NCBI RefSeq assembly: GCF_002086515.1
Contig: NZ_MVHH01000035.1
Location: 1 to 40,752, forward strand
Reading direction: 5' to 3'
DNA: 40,752 bases
DNA from: Mycolicibacter arupensis
GTDB taxonomy: Bacteria; Actinomycetota; Actinomycetes; Mycobacteriales; Mycobacteriaceae
This document shows positions 8,101 through 15,884 of the stretch, in pieces. A program made the position numbers and the translations under genes. The first letter of the stretch is position 1; every line of letters starts with the position of its first letter. A model generated the notes under the pieces. It did not search any database. It was given only the letters and a program-made list of their open reading frames with translations, and was not told the origin of the DNA.

Positions 8101-9175
8101 GACCGGAACGAACGTCCATGGTGGAGCAGCCGGTGACGGTGGCGACGGCGGAGCGGCCGGCGCGGCGGCCGCCGGGGGCGCCGGGGCGCGCGGTGGTGAC
8201 GGCGGCGATGGTGGCGACGGCGGTCTTGGCGGAGCGGTCGGCAGCACCGGCGCCAACGGCGCCGGCGGTTCCGGCGGCGCCGGTTCCGGTGGGCTGGCCG
8301 CCGGCGACCGCGGCGGCCCCGAAGGTCCGGTCAATGTCACCATTCCGCTGTACCTGCAAAGCGGCGGAATCAGCCCGATCGTCTATATCTCGATCAATGG
8401 CGGGCCGCCGGTGCCGGTGCAGATCGACACCGGCTCAACAGGTCTGACAATCTTGAACAGCGCCGTCGGCAACCCCGGCAGCCTCGGCAGCGTGCTGCTG
8501 TCGGGTAACGCCAGCTACGCCGGCCTGGGTGGCAACAGCTACGGCTACCAGACCTACAGCACCACCGTGGGATTCTGCGACAAAGTCGCCTGCTCGGGAG
8601 ACCTCGTCACCGACCCGACCGGCGTCAACGTCGTTACCTCATCATCGAATGCCCTGATGACGCAGTACTTCAACCAGTACGGCATCGTCGGGGTGTTGGG
8701 CATCGGACCCAACAACGGTTACGCCGGCACCTCCACGATCATCTCGGCGCTGCCCGGTGCGCTCAACCAGGGCGTGCTCATCGACGAGCAGACCGGCCAG
8801 GTGATTTTCGGACCGAACCCGCTCGACGCTGAGACCTCCGTCTCCGGGTCGCCGTACGTCGACACGATGATCTCCATCAACGGCGGCGCCCCGGTGGCCG
8901 TCACGACCTCGATCGACTCCGGCGGCATGTATGGCAGCATTCCGCAGTCGCTGTTCCCGCAGCTCGGGGTCGGCTCACAAGTGCCGGCCGGCACGGTGAT
9001 CTCGGTGTACAACTCCGACGGCAGCACCCTGCTGTACTCCTACACAACGACCAACAACGGCCCGTATGTGACTTCGGGTGGGGCGGCCAACAGTGGCTAC
9101 TACCCGTTCTCGGTGAACCCGGTCTACATCGACTACCGGCCAAGCGGTTACGGCGCGACCATCATCAGCCGCTGA
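5135..9175 (+). CDS. Secreted PGRS-repeat protein with C-terminal pepsin-like aspartic protease domain, no PE domain
   Basis: 1346 residues in three parts. Residues 1-42 are a signal peptide (twin arginines near residue 14, hydrophobic [16 protein letters not shown], cleavage near GPAQA-D), followed by a short non-repeat segment ([12 protein letters not shown]). Residues ~135 to 1060 are Gly/Asn/Ala-rich PGRS repeats (GGAGGNGG type), including a tandem duplication. Residues ~1063-1346 form a PecA/PE_PGRS35-like aspartic protease domain with catalytic motifs DTGS (D1098) and DSGG (D1261). Known relatives carry an N-terminal PE domain and leave through ESX-5; here a general secretion signal replaces it. 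A second ATG at 5165 (MSTRRRLAG) is an alternative start. It probably acts at the cell surface; substrates are unknown. Protein type is certain, secretion route inferred. Confidence 0.92.
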   Translation: MSRQGAARKSMSTRRRLAGAGAAVGTFLAVGLTPATGPAQADGMDLDWLVDWFTPVAGVAADTEPFDSAAWFDQLFYDPLHASLQAWITSPLGEQINGGINQLLGSYVIGNGLDGTAENPDGTAGGLWFGDGGDGFDQSIDGLAGGNGGAAGMFGDGGAGGDGGAGADGGIGGAGGWLMGNGGVGGTGGVGIDGEAAGVGGAGGDAIAWLFGNGGAGGVGGTGATGLAGASGFTGGDGALGGNGGAGGASLAQFGDGGRGGAGGSGGAGGAGGAGVDGIDAILAGAAGGDGGDGMQGGNGGIGGTGGVGGTSAHGAAGLQGAGGNGGNGGSGGAAGDGGAGGNGTASNPDGGRGGDGGNFGAGGLGGDGGAGSVQELRGATGTPSDYAGNGGAGGNGYDAASDPNAVAGANGGNGGAGGTGSLHGNGGAGGAGGNGADGANGGNGSVGGAGGRGGNGGAGGASLGDGHGGTGGAGGNAGDGGTGGNGAAGTNAIAAGSAGGNGGNGMQGGKGGIGGNGGDGGASAQGTAGQQGVGGNGGNGGTGGNPGDGGKGANGNASNPNGGRGGNGGQVGAGGIGGAGGTGAVQGVSGTNGSASTAHAGNGGAGGNGFNAVTAGANGGNGGAGGTGSLHGDGGAGGNGGNGAAGANGNPVVNNGNAGNGGNGGKGGAGGNSLGDGNGGKGGAGGNAGNGGRGVDQSQLPPSATLPGSGGNGGKGGAGGAGGSSVTAHGSGTGNGGAGGTGGAGGNGGGNGIATLDVANSVQYGSGGDGGVGGVGGNGGLGTNGALGGGTGFDGGNGGAGGSGGAGGSAYAGNPAIGEHGRFGTNGNGGAGGGGGTGGGGGTGGAGDDSAGGAGGNGGNGGAAGNGGSPGSGVYAQPGINKAPVGIGGVGGNGGKAGAGGAGGIGDTGFDGGAGGNGGVGGAGAHGGDALGSYYAQGSSGGDGGNGGAGGNAGAGGAAGAGAHAGSGGNAGAGGHGGNGGDGGDATLTGTNVHGGAAGDGGDGGAAGAAAAGGAGARGGDGGDGGDGGLGGAVGSTGANGAGGSGGAGSGGLAAGDRGGPEGPVNVTIPLYLQSGGISPIVYISINGGPPVPVQIDTGSTGLTILNSAVGNPGSLGSVLLSGNASYAGLGGNSYGYQTYSTTVGFCDKVACSGDLVTDPTGVNVVTSSSNALMTQYFNQYGIVGVLGIGPNNGYAGTSTIISALPGALNQGVLIDEQTGQVIFGPNPLDAETSVSGSPYVDTMISINGGAPVAVTTSIDSGGMYGSIPQSLFPQLGVGSQVPAGTVISVYNSDGSTLLYSYTTTNNGPYVTSGGAANSGYYPFSVNPVYIDYRPSGYGATIISR
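5861..7135 (+). repeat. Tandem ~637-bp duplication inside the PGRS region
   Basis: Landmarks recur at a nearly constant offset: the codons for [10 protein letters not shown] at 5861 and 6500, GCATGCAGGG at 6015 and 6651, and the SLHG codons at about 6400 and 7023. The encoded blocks share order ([38 protein letters not shown]). A third, partial start ([13 protein letters not shown]) follows near 7135. The copies have diverged by substitutions and small indels, so the duplication is not recent. Confidence 0.7.
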
Positions 9176-9180
9176 GGTCC

Positions 9181-10212
9181 TTACAGGAGTTCTTTGGCCA
9201 GCAGCTCGCAGGTGCGATCACGGCCCGGCGCGGTGGCCGGAGCGGTGCCGCGGTGCGCTGAGGCCACCGGGTTGATCATCACCTCGTCGACGCCGAATCG
9301 CTCCGCCAACGCCGTGAGCTGCTCGGCGGCCTCGGCCGGGGCGCCGACGACCGCGCGCCGAAGCCCGCTGTCGATGATCCGCTGCTCGGCATCGGAGACC
9401 GATGCGGCTCGAGCGTCTTCGACCAGATCAACCGCGCCCAGCGGCCGGCCGGTCCGCAGTCGGGCCATCATCTGCAGGTTGGGCAGCATCAGCGCGGTTG
9501 CCTCATCGCGGGTTTCGGCGACCGCCGCGTTGACCGTCAGAAACGTCGTCGGTACCGCGCAGGCCTCGCTCGGGGTGAAGTTCGCCCGGTAGTAGGCCAA
9601 TGCCTCCTCGGTGCCCTGACCGGAGAAGTGGTGGGCGAACACATAGGGCAATCCCTTGGCCGCAGCCAGCCGCGCCGAGTACATGCTCGATCCCAGCAGC
9701 CACAGTCGTGGCTCGCCGGTGGCCGCCGGGGTGGCCTTGAGCAGGTAGTCGCCGTCCCGTAACTGGACCTGCACGCCGCGGCTGCTCATCATGGCCCGCA
9801 CGTGGTCGAGGTAGTCGGGAAAGTTCTCGATGTCTTCATCACCGCGGCCGGAGCGCAGCATCACCGAGGTCACCGGATCCGATCCCGGCGCCCGGCCGAT
9901 TCCCAAGTCGATACGGCCGGGGGCCGCGGCCTCCAGCAGCGCGAACTGTTCGGCGACCGCCAACGGGGCATGGTTGGGCAGCATCACCCCGCCCGAGCCC
10001 AGCCGCACCCGGGACGTCTGCGCCGCCAGGTAGGCCAGCAGCACCGGTGGGCTGGTGGCCCCGACCGCGGGCATGTTGTGGTGCTCGGCCACCCAGTATC
10101 TGGTGAAGCCGAGCCGGTCGGCAGTCTGCGCCAGCCGCACTGTCGCGGCCAGCGCGTCGGCGGTGGACTGGTCGGTGCGGACCGGAACGAGATCAAGAAC
10201 GGAAAGACGCAC
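9181..10212 (-). CDS. LLM-class (luciferase-like) flavin-dependent oxidoreductase
   Basis: 343 residues from GTG 10212. It begins MRLSVLDLVPVRTDQS and shows family marks: YWVAEHHNMPAVGATSPPVLLAYLAAQTSRVRLGSGGVMLPNHAPLAVAEQFALLEAAAPGRIDLGIGRAPG in short blocks, then WLLGSS and GLPYVFAHHF. The AEHHNMP and PNHAP motifs place it in the group 1 alkanal-monooxygenase-like (YwcH/MsnO8-type) branch, which uses FMNH2 or possibly F420. It lacks export signals, so it is cytosolic. Substrate unknown. Its stop is 5 bp from the stop of the convergent PGRS gene. A good TATAAA lies 5 nt upstream of the start codon, consistent with a leaderless message. Confidence 0.9.
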   Translation of the reverse strand: MRLSVLDLVPVRTDQSTADALAATVRLAQTADRLGFTRYWVAEHHNMPAVGATSPPVLLAYLAAQTSRVRLGSGGVMLPNHAPLAVAEQFALLEAAAPGRIDLGIGRAPGSDPVTSVMLRSGRGDEDIENFPDYLDHVRAMMSSRGVQVQLRDGDYLLKATPAATGEPRLWLLGSSMYSARLAAAKGLPYVFAHHFSGQGTEEALAYYRANFTPSEACAVPTTFLTVNAAVAETRDEATALMLPNLQMMARLRTGRPLGAVDLVEDARAASVSDAEQRIIDSGLRRAVVGAPAEAAEQLTALAERFGVDEVMINPVASAHRGTAPATAPGRDRTCELLAKELL

Positions 10213-10217
10213 GTCGC

Positions 10218-10223
10218 TTTATA
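10218..10223 (-). promoter_or_regulatory. -10 element (TATAAA) for the LLM oxidoreductase gene
   Basis: On the minus strand TATAAA ends 5 nt before the GTG at 10212. It stands out in GC-rich surroundings and matches the SigA -10 well. No convincing -35. Confidence 0.4.
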
Positions 10224-10275
10224 ACGCCTGCAGTGCGCTGAACCTTCCCCGGCGTCGGCGACCTAGCCAGCCGTG

Positions 10276-11094
10276 TCAGTTCCTGATGCCGGCAAGGGTG
10301 GCGGCGTTGGTGAAGATGTCGTCCAGCATGGCCGGGGTCAGCCGGCCGGTAAACATGTTCTGTTGGCTCGGGTGATAGCAACCCACCAGCCGCAATGTCG
10401 GACCCAAGTCGGCGACGGCGCCGTGGCTGAACTTCGGTTTGGGTTTGAGCATGGGGTCGGCGGCGATCCGCAGCGCGATCTGCCAGGCGAAGCCCCCGAG
10501 CGCGACCATCACCCGCACGTGCGGAGCGATCAGCCGCCATTCGGTGTCGAGCCAGGGCGCGCAGGTGTTGCGTTCGGCGGTCGTGGGGGCGTTGTCCGGC
10601 GGGGCGCAGCGCACCGGGGCGATGATCCGGATGCCGTTGGCACGCAATCCATCCGCAGCGTCCACACTGGTCGGCTGGTTGACCAGGCCGGCACGGTGCA
10701 AGGCGGCGTACAACTGGTCGCCGGAGCGGTCGCCGGTGAAGGTGCGGCCGGTGCGGTTGGCGCCGTTGGCGGCCGGGGCCAGACCAACGATCACGATTTT
10801 CGGTTCCGTCGAACCCCAGCCGGGCACCGGTCGCCCCCAATAGGGCTGGTCGGCGAAGGACTTTCGCTTGACCAGGGCCACCTGCTCGCGCCAGGTCACC
10901 AGCCGTGGGCAGGCCCGGCAGACGCTGATCCGCGCGTCGAGTTCATCGATTGACTGCGCCGTCCCGGCCAGTCGCCTCACCTCCGCGGCGTCGGCGGCCC
11001 GCGCAGTGGCGGGGGTGGCCGGGTCTCCGGGCCAGCCGGTGCCGGGCGGCACCGGGGACGCGAACGGCTGGCCGGTGCGGGGGTGGTTGAGCAT
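10276..11094 (-). CDS. udgB: Family 5 uracil-DNA glycosylase UdgB
   Basis: 272 residues from ATG 11094. Four cysteines for the 4Fe-4S cluster are present (C59, C62 in CRACP; C163; C178). Active-site motifs are [14 protein letters not shown] (residues 104-117) and HPSQQN near the C-terminus, as in type b glycosylases. The enzyme removes uracil, and probably hypoxanthine, from DNA for base-excision repair; it matches M. tuberculosis Rv1259. In-frame starts also exist at 11109 and 11163. The 11163 start (295 residues) is closer to the M. tuberculosis length I recall. However, its extra codons are AT-rich and overlap a good divergent promoter at 11138-11166, so I favour 11094. Start uncertain, identity firm. 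Confidence 0.92.
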   Translation of the reverse strand: MLNHPRTGQPFASPVPPGTGWPGDPATPATARAADAAEVRRLAGTAQSIDELDARISVCRACPRLVTWREQVALVKRKSFADQPYWGRPVPGWGSTEPKIVIVGLAPAANGANRTGRTFTGDRSGDQLYAALHRAGLVNQPTSVDAADGLRANGIRIIAPVRCAPPDNAPTTAERNTCAPWLDTEWRLIAPHVRVMVALGGFAWQIALRIAADPMLKPKPKFSHGAVADLGPTLRLVGCYHPSQQNMFTGRLTPAMLDDIFTNAATLAGIRN

Positions 11095-11137
11095 GGTCTC
11101 ACTCTGCATGCCCTCGGCATTGGGTGAGCGGAGAGCC

Positions 11138-11166
11138 TTGCTTTCTGAGAGATTCTCACACATAGT
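11138..11166 (+). promoter_or_regulatory. SigA-type promoter for the PE-PPE-domain esterase
   Basis: TTGCTT (11138-11143) and CATAGT (11161-11166) are separated by 17 bp. The predicted start near 11173 leaves a ~25-nt leader containing GGAGAGGGG ahead of the GTG at 11198. The element lies over the alternative upstream start of udgB. Confidence 0.5.
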
Positions 11167-11197
11167 TGACCGACCTTGAGGCGGAGAGGGGCTGACC

Positions 11198-12490
11198 GTG
11201 GGCTTACGCCGACTTTCCGAGCGGTTTCTGCCGATGTTGCTGTGCGGGGCGACGGTGCTGTTCGCCGCACCGGTGGCTCCAGCGCACGCCGACGTCCCCG
11301 AGGATGCGCTGACCGCGTTGATCATGGGCGGCACCTTCATGCCCACCCCCAGCCAGCGCTGGCAGAACGCCATCGTCACCGACTACATAGATCCGGCCAC
11401 CGGGGGCACCTACACACCGGTCATGGTTCCCTATCCGGCCTCCGGTGCCAGTACGTCGATCCCCACCGGCCTGGCGAACCTTCAGGCTGCGATGGCCCAG
11501 CAGCCCGAGGGGCAGCCGTATCTGGTGTCGGGGTATTCACAGAGCGCCCAGATCGCGGTCCTGGAGAAGATCAACCTGATGGAATCGAGGCTGCCCGCAC
11601 CCGACGTCACCTTCTTCCTGCTCGGCTCAGGTAACCGACCCAATGGTGGCTTCCTGGAGCGGTTCGAGGGGCTGGTGATCCCGGGCGCGCCCGGCCTGAA
11701 CTTCAACGGGGCCGAACCCACTAACGGCGGCATCACCACCATCGACGTGACGGCGCAATACGACGCGAATGCGGACTACCCGCAATTCCCTATCAACCTG
11801 GTCGCCAACCTCAACTCCTTGCTCGGCTTCATCTACACCCACGGGGGCTACGGCAGTGGACCACTGCCGGAACTCGTTCCCGCGGTGTGGCCGCCGACCG
11901 AACCGATGACCGGCCCGTACGTCGATGAATACGTGTTGGGCTCCACCGACATCGTCAAACAGGTCACCGGCGACACCACCTTCTACTTCATCCCGACGGC
12001 CGAGTTGCCGCTGCTGAGCCCGCTGCGAACGTTGGGCGTGCCCGAGTCGTGGCTCGACGTCGTGCAGCCGGCGCTGCGCGTGATCGTCGAAGCCGGCTAC
12101 GACAGATCGGTACCGTTCGGGGAACCGACACCGGCGCAGCTGATCCCGACACTGGACCCGATCACCTTCGCGCTCCAGTTCGCGCAGGCGAGTGTGCAGG
12201 GCACCGACAACGCTTTGAATCTCTTCGGGCTGGACCTGCCCGGGTACACCGAGTTGATGGGCCTGTTCGACGACGCTCGCGCCTGGTCGGCCGACGAGAT
12301 CGGTGTTCCCTACGCGCAGGTGGTCTCCTGGCTCAACGATGTCATCAACCCCTTCACCGCGTTCACCGCGATCGCGGGGCCGATCGGCGAAGCGGTCCAA
12401 CTGCTGTTCGACGTCACCGGCGTCCAGGAGTACCTGCTCGATCCGGTGCTGGGACTGGTCGGGACGCTGGGCGGCCTGGTCACCAGCTGA
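11198..12490 (+). CDS. Secreted PE-PPE-domain serine esterase lacking a PE/PPE leader
   Basis: 430 residues from GTG 11198 with Shine-Dalgarno GGAGAGGGG. A clean Sec signal peptide ([31 protein letters not shown]) precedes mature DVPEDAL. The PE-PPE alpha/beta-hydrolase domain follows: [15 protein letters not shown], then the nucleophile elbow GYSQSA with S114, then the [17 protein letters not shown] stretch typical of the family. Relatives in M. tuberculosis (for example PE16/Rv1430) hydrolyse short to medium acyl esters, and most carry a PE or PPE leader. Here the domain is exported by an ordinary signal peptide. The C-terminal ~170 residues are hydrophobic/amphipathic with no known motif. 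A strong hairpin follows the stop. Confidence 0.88.
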   Translation: MGLRRLSERFLPMLLCGATVLFAAPVAPAHADVPEDALTALIMGGTFMPTPSQRWQNAIVTDYIDPATGGTYTPVMVPYPASGASTSIPTGLANLQAAMAQQPEGQPYLVSGYSQSAQIAVLEKINLMESRLPAPDVTFFLLGSGNRPNGGFLERFEGLVIPGAPGLNFNGAEPTNGGITTIDVTAQYDANADYPQFPINLVANLNSLLGFIYTHGGYGSGPLPELVPAVWPPTEPMTGPYVDEYVLGSTDIVKQVTGDTTFYFIPTAELPLLSPLRTLGVPESWLDVVQPALRVIVEAGYDRSVPFGEPTPAQLIPTLDPITFALQFAQASVQGTDNALNLFGLDLPGYTELMGLFDDARAWSADEIGVPYAQVVSWLNDVINPFTAFTAIAGPIGEAVQLLFDVTGVQEYLLDPVLGLVGTLGGLVTS

Positions 12491-12508
12491 CGACCGAGGC
12501 CCGGTCTC

Positions 12509-12538
12509 AGCTGCGGCGTCCCACCCGACGCCGCAGCT
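12509..12538 (+). terminator. Perfect 12-bp hairpin after the esterase gene
   Basis: AGCTGCGGCGTC (12509-12520) and GACGCCGCAGCT (12527-12538) pair perfectly around a 6-nt CCACCC loop, 19 bp past the esterase stop. There is no U-tract, as is usual for proposed mycobacterial terminators. Its last base is the first base of the -10 proposed for the next gene. Confidence 0.65.
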
Positions 12539-12543
12539 AGGAT
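12538..12543 (+). promoter_or_regulatory. Putative -10 (TAGGAT) for a leaderless FAD-oxidase transcript
   Basis: TAGGAT ends 7 nt before the GTG at 12551 and there is no Shine-Dalgarno, the arrangement of a leaderless mRNA. It shares its first base with the 3' arm of the upstream hairpin. Confidence 0.4.
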
Positions 12544-12550
12544 CACCTGC

Positions 12551-13918
12551 GTGAACGCCGACGCGCTGACCCAGCTGACAGCCGAACTCCCCGAGGGGAT
12601 GGTGGTCACCGATCCGACAATCACCGCCGGCTATCGCCAGGACAAAGCCCTGGACCCAGCGGCGGGGACGCCACTGGCGGTGATCCGCCCGTTGCGCACC
12701 GAAGAGGTGCAACAGGTGCTGCGGTGGGCCACCGCTCATCGGGTGCCCGTGGTCACCCGCGGCGCGGGGACCGGCCTGTCCGGCGGCGCCACCGCGATAG
12801 ACGGCGGGATCGTGCTGTGCACCGAGAAGATGCGTGAGATCACCGTCGACCCCGTCACCCGCACCGCGGTCTGTCAGCCCGGCCTGCTCAATGCCGAGGT
12901 CAAGAAAGCCGTGGCGGCCCACGGATTGTGGTACCCGCCGGACCCGTCGTCGTTCGAGATCTGCAGCATCGGCGGCAACATCGCCACCAACGCCGGCGGC
13001 TTGTGCTGCGTCAAGTACGGCGTGACCACCGACTATGTGCTGGGCCTGCAGGTGGTGCTGGCCGACGGCACCGCGGTGCGGCTGGGCGGGCCGCGACTCA
13101 AGGACGTTGCCGGGCTCTCACTGACCAAGCTGTTCGTCGGAAGCGAAGGCACCCTCGGGGTGGTCACCGAAGTGACCCTGCGACTGTTGCCCGCCCAACC
13201 GGCCTCCTCGGTGGTGGTGGCCACCTTCGACTCGGTGACCGCCGCAGCCGACGCGGTGCTCGACGTGTCCGGACGGCTGCGTCCGTCGATGCTGGAGTTC
13301 ATGGACTCCGCAGCGATCAACGCCGTCGAGGACCAACTGCGGATGGGCCTGGACCGTGACGCCGCCGCCATGCTGGTGGCGGCCTCCGACGAGCGTGGCC
13401 ACGCCGGCGCCGAGGATATCGAGCTGATGGCACGGGTGTTCGCCGAACACCAGGCCAAGGAGGTGTTCTCCACCGACGACCCGATCGAGGCCGAGGGCTT
13501 CGTGGCGGCCCGGCGGTTCTGCATCCCCGCGGTCGAGGCGAAGGGCCCGCTGCTGCTGGAAGACGTCGGGGTTCCGGTCCCGAGGCTCGCAGAGCTGATC
13601 ACCGGTATCGAGACCATCGCCGCGCAGCGCCAGCTGCTGATCTCGGTGATCGCGCACGCCGGTGACGGCAACACCCACCCGCTGATCGTGCACGACCCGC
13701 ATGACCCCGATCAGGTGCGGCGCGCCGAGCTGGCCTACGGCGAGATCATGGACCTGGCTTTGGCCCTGGGCGGCACCATCACCGGTGAGCACGGGGTGGG
13801 GCGGTTGAAGCGGCCGTGGCTGGGCGAGCAGCTGGGACCCGACGTGATGGCACTGAACCAGCGGGTCAAGGCCGCGCTCGATCCTCTGGGCATCCTCAAT
13901 CCCGGGTCGGGGATCTGA
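12551..13918 (+). CDS. FAD-linked oxidase, GlcD/D-lactate dehydrogenase type (Rv1257c-like)
   Basis: 455 residues from GTG 12551, the length I recall for Rv1257c. The N-terminal half is a PCMH-type FAD domain: TRGAGTGLSGGATAIDGG, PGLLNAEV, PPDPSSFEICSIGGNIATNAGG, GSEGTLGVVTEVTLRLLP. The C-terminal FAD-oxidase domain ends with HAGDGNTHP and GEHGVGRLKRPWL. Such cytosolic or peripheral enzymes oxidise 2-hydroxyacids (glycolate, D-lactate, D-2-hydroxyglutarate) and pass electrons onward; the actual substrate is unknown. It lies 66 bp upstream of cyp130 in the same direction, as I recall for M. tuberculosis, but cyp130 has its own strong promoter in the gap. Confidence 0.92.
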   Translation: MNADALTQLTAELPEGMVVTDPTITAGYRQDKALDPAAGTPLAVIRPLRTEEVQQVLRWATAHRVPVVTRGAGTGLSGGATAIDGGIVLCTEKMREITVDPVTRTAVCQPGLLNAEVKKAVAAHGLWYPPDPSSFEICSIGGNIATNAGGLCCVKYGVTTDYVLGLQVVLADGTAVRLGGPRLKDVAGLSLTKLFVGSEGTLGVVTEVTLRLLPAQPASSVVVATFDSVTAAADAVLDVSGRLRPSMLEFMDSAAINAVEDQLRMGLDRDAAAMLVAASDERGHAGAEDIELMARVFAEHQAKEVFSTDDPIEAEGFVAARRFCIPAVEAKGPLLLEDVGVPVPRLAELITGIETIAAQRQLLISVIAHAGDGNTHPLIVHDPHDPDQVRRAELAYGEIMDLALALGGTITGEHGVGRLKRPWLGEQLGPDVMALNQRVKAALDPLGILNPGSGI

Positions 13919-13948
13919 CGGCCGACCGGGGAACTTCCGGCTCGACCA

Positions 13949-13978
13949 TTGACACCCATAGAGCCGTTGTCGTATCAA
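13949..13978 (+). promoter_or_regulatory. Strong SigA-like promoter of cyp130
   Basis: A consensus TTGACA (13949-13954) is followed after 18 bp by TATCAA (13973-13978). The predicted start falls at about 13985, the A of the cyp130 ATG, so the mRNA should be leaderless. No Shine-Dalgarno is present. Confidence 0.65.
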
Positions 13979-14005
13979 TGAGACATGACGACCACGATGT
14001 CTCAT
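13978..14005. promoter_or_regulatory. Perfect 9-bp inverted repeat over the cyp130 start: probable TetR operator
   Basis: ATGAGACAT (13978-13986) and ATGTCTCAT (13997-14005) are exact reverse complements with a 10-bp spacer. The 28-bp site overlaps the end of the -10, the predicted transcription start, the ATG and codons 1-7 of cyp130. A TetR-family gene is the next gene of the same operon, so autorepression is the simplest reading. The size and symmetry suit a TetR dimer or pair of dimers. Confidence 0.6.
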
Positions 14006-15208
14006 CCGAAGTTTGAACTCGGCACTGCCGAAACCTGGCCCAACCCGTGGCCCATGTACGCCGCACTGCGCGATCACGACCCGGTCCACCGCGTGGTCCC
14101 GCCGGAGGCACCCGACCAGGACTACTACGTGCTGTCGCGGCACGCCGACATCTGGGCGGCAGCCGCCGACCACGAGACGTTCTCCTCCGCTCAGGGCCTG
14201 ACCATCAACTATCGCGAGCTGGAAATGATCGGACTGGCCGACAATCCGCCGATGGTGATGCAGGATCCGCCGGTGCACACCGCGTTTCGCAAACTGGTGG
14301 CCCGCGGATTCATGCCACGGCAGGTGGAGGTGCTGGAACCGAAGGTGCGCGAATTCGTGGTCGAGCGCCTGGAGCGACTGCGCGCTAACGGCGGCGCGGG
14401 CGATATCGTCGGCGAGCTGTTCAAGCCGCTGCCGTCGATGGTGGTCGCGCACTACCTGGGGGTGCCTGAAGAAGACCGCGGCCAATTCGACGGCTGGACC
14501 GACGCGGTGGTCGCGGCCACCGTCAACCCGGATGGCGTCGCCTCGGCCGGGGAGGCGATCGGCGAGATGATGGGCTATTTCACCGGGCTCATCGAACGTC
14601 GCCGCACCGACCCGCAGGACGACACGGTCTCGCATCTGGTGGCGGCCGGGATCGGCGCCGACGGGGATATCCAGGGGCTGCTGTCGGTGCTGGCCTTCAC
14701 CTTCACCATGGTCACCGGCGGCAACGACACGACGACCGGCATGCTCGGCGGGTCCGTACAACTGCTCCAGCAGCACCGCGATCAGCGCCAATTGCTCATC
14801 GAGCGGCCGGAGTTGATCCGTGACGCCGTGGAGGAGCTGCTGCGGCTGACGTCTCCGGTGCAGGGGCTGTCGCGAACCACCACTCGCGACGTCACCATCG
14901 GCGACACCACCATCCCGGCGAACCGCAAGGTGCTGTTGCTCTACGGCTCCGGCAACCGCGATGAACGCCAGTTCGGGCCGGATGCCGGCGAGCTCAACGT
15001 GCTGCGCAAACCGCACCAGATCCTGACCTTCAGCTACGGCGCGCACCACTGCATCGGCAACCAGGCGGCCCGGATGCAGGCCCGGGTGGCACTGGAAGAG
15101 TTGCTGGCCCGCTGCCCGGACTACACCATCGACGAGTCCGGGATCGTCTGGGCCGGTGGCAGTTACGTGCGGCGCCCGCTGTCGATTCCCTTCACCGCCG
15201 GATCGTGA
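13985..15208 (+). CDS. cyp130: Cytochrome P450 CYP130
   Basis: 407 residues. P450 landmarks in order: I-helix VTGGNDTTTG (oxygen activation), K-helix EELLR (ExxR), and haem loop FSYGAHHCIGNQAA with thiolate ligand C356. The N-terminus (AETWPNPWPMYAALRDHDPVH) and the stretch MVMQDPPVHTAFRKLV match M. tuberculosis CYP130 (Rv1256c) closely. It is a soluble monooxygenase needing ferredoxin partners, none of which is encoded nearby. The physiological substrate is unknown; the M. tuberculosis enzyme binds azoles tightly. Its stop overlaps the start of the TetR gene by one base, so the pair is translationally coupled. Confidence 0.95.
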   Translation: MTTTMSHPKFELGTAETWPNPWPMYAALRDHDPVHRVVPPEAPDQDYYVLSRHADIWAAAADHETFSSAQGLTINYRELEMIGLADNPPMVMQDPPVHTAFRKLVARGFMPRQVEVLEPKVREFVVERLERLRANGGAGDIVGELFKPLPSMVVAHYLGVPEEDRGQFDGWTDAVVAATVNPDGVASAGEAIGEMMGYFTGLIERRRTDPQDDTVSHLVAAGIGADGDIQGLLSVLAFTFTMVTGGNDTTTGMLGGSVQLLQQHRDQRQLLIERPELIRDAVEELLRLTSPVQGLSRTTTRDVTIGDTTIPANRKVLLLYGSGNRDERQFGPDAGELNVLRKPHQILTFSYGAHHCIGNQAARMQARVALEELLARCPDYTIDESGIVWAGGSYVRRPLSIPFTAGS

Positions 15209-15792
15209 TGGCCGGTCGGGCCTGGCTGTCGGATCAGCGCGGCGAGCTGGCGGCGGAGAGGATTCTCGACGCGGCCGAGACGCTGTTCGCCGAGCATGAC
15301 CCGGCCTCGGTGGGCATGAATGAGATCGCCCGCGCCGCCGGTTGTTCCCGCGCCACCCTGTACCGGTACTTCGAGAGCCGCGACGCGCTGCACACCGCCT
15401 ATGTGCACCGGTGGGCCAACGCGCTCTACCGCGAACTGACCCAGCGCCTGGCCGGCATGGACGACCCGGCGGAGCGGTTGGTCGCCGGGATCACCGAATC
15501 GCTGGCGTTGGTGCGCGGCAACCCGGCGCTGGCGTCGTGGTTTGCCGAGACCGGGCCGCCGATCGGTACTGCAATGGCCGCGCAGTCCGATGTCATCACC
15601 GTGCTGGTGGCGTCATTCCTGTCGGCATTGGGCACCGACGACAGTGCCGCGGCACAACAACGGGCCCGATGGGTGGTGCGGGTGGTGACGTCGCTGCTGA
15701 GCTTCCCGGGCCGCGACGCCGACGACGAGCGCGAGATGCTGGCGCAGTTCGTGGTTCCGGTGGTGGTCTCGTCGACGGCGCGGTGTGCGTAG
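15208..15792 (+). CDS. TetR-family transcriptional regulator (Rv1255c-like)
   Basis: 194 residues from ATG 15208; its first base is the last base of the cyp130 TGA (TGATG). A GTG one codon earlier is an alternative. The N-terminal TetR helix-turn-helix is clear: RILDAAETLFAEHDPASVGMNEIARAAGCSRATLYRYFESRDAL (about residues 15-58, in short blocks). The C-terminal ligand domain has no assignable ligand. Its tight coupling to cyp130 and the palindrome over the cyp130 start suggest it represses this operon and is released by a CYP130 substrate or product. Confidence 0.9.
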   Translation: MAGRAWLSDQRGELAAERILDAAETLFAEHDPASVGMNEIARAAGCSRATLYRYFESRDALHTAYVHRWANALYRELTQRLAGMDDPAERLVAGITESLALVRGNPALASWFAETGPPIGTAMAAQSDVITVLVASFLSALGTDDSAAAQQRARWVVRVVTSLLSFPGRDADDEREMLAQFVVPVVVSSTARCA

Positions 15793-15799
15793 CCTCCGG

Positions 15800-15883
15800 C
15801 CGCCCCCTTCCGCCGAGCGTGAAGCCAGATTCACGTTCGACCCGTGAGCGTGAAGGCAACGTCACGCTCGGCGGGAGGGGCGG
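15800..15883. terminator. Long palindrome filling the convergent gap (bidirectional terminator)
   Basis: Between the tetR stop (15792) and the acyltransferase stop (15885) nearly every base belongs to one palindrome. CCGCCGAGCGTGA (15810-15822) pairs exactly with its complement at 15862-15874, and G/C-rich flanks extend it with one indel. Inside are two smaller hairpins: CGTGAA with TTCACG, and GAGCGTGA with TCACGCTC. It should terminate transcription from both sides. Its GAGCGTG/CACGCTC vocabulary recurs in the palindromes near 26.2 kb and 34.9 kb. Confidence 0.6.
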
Positions 15884-15884
15884 C

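Noticed and set aside
5550..8300. CRISPR-like short repeats
   Set aside because: They are in-frame Gly-Gly-X codon repeats of a PGRS protein, without uniform spacers.
5452..8343. Proline-, alanine- or arginine-rich minus-strand frames opposite the PGRS region
   Set aside because: GGC/GGN repeats give GCC/CCG/CGC repeats in other frames, which stay open by composition alone.
13118..15049. A 643-codon minus-strand frame across the FAD oxidase and cyp130
   Set aside because: It overlaps two clear genes on the other strand and shows no family resemblance.
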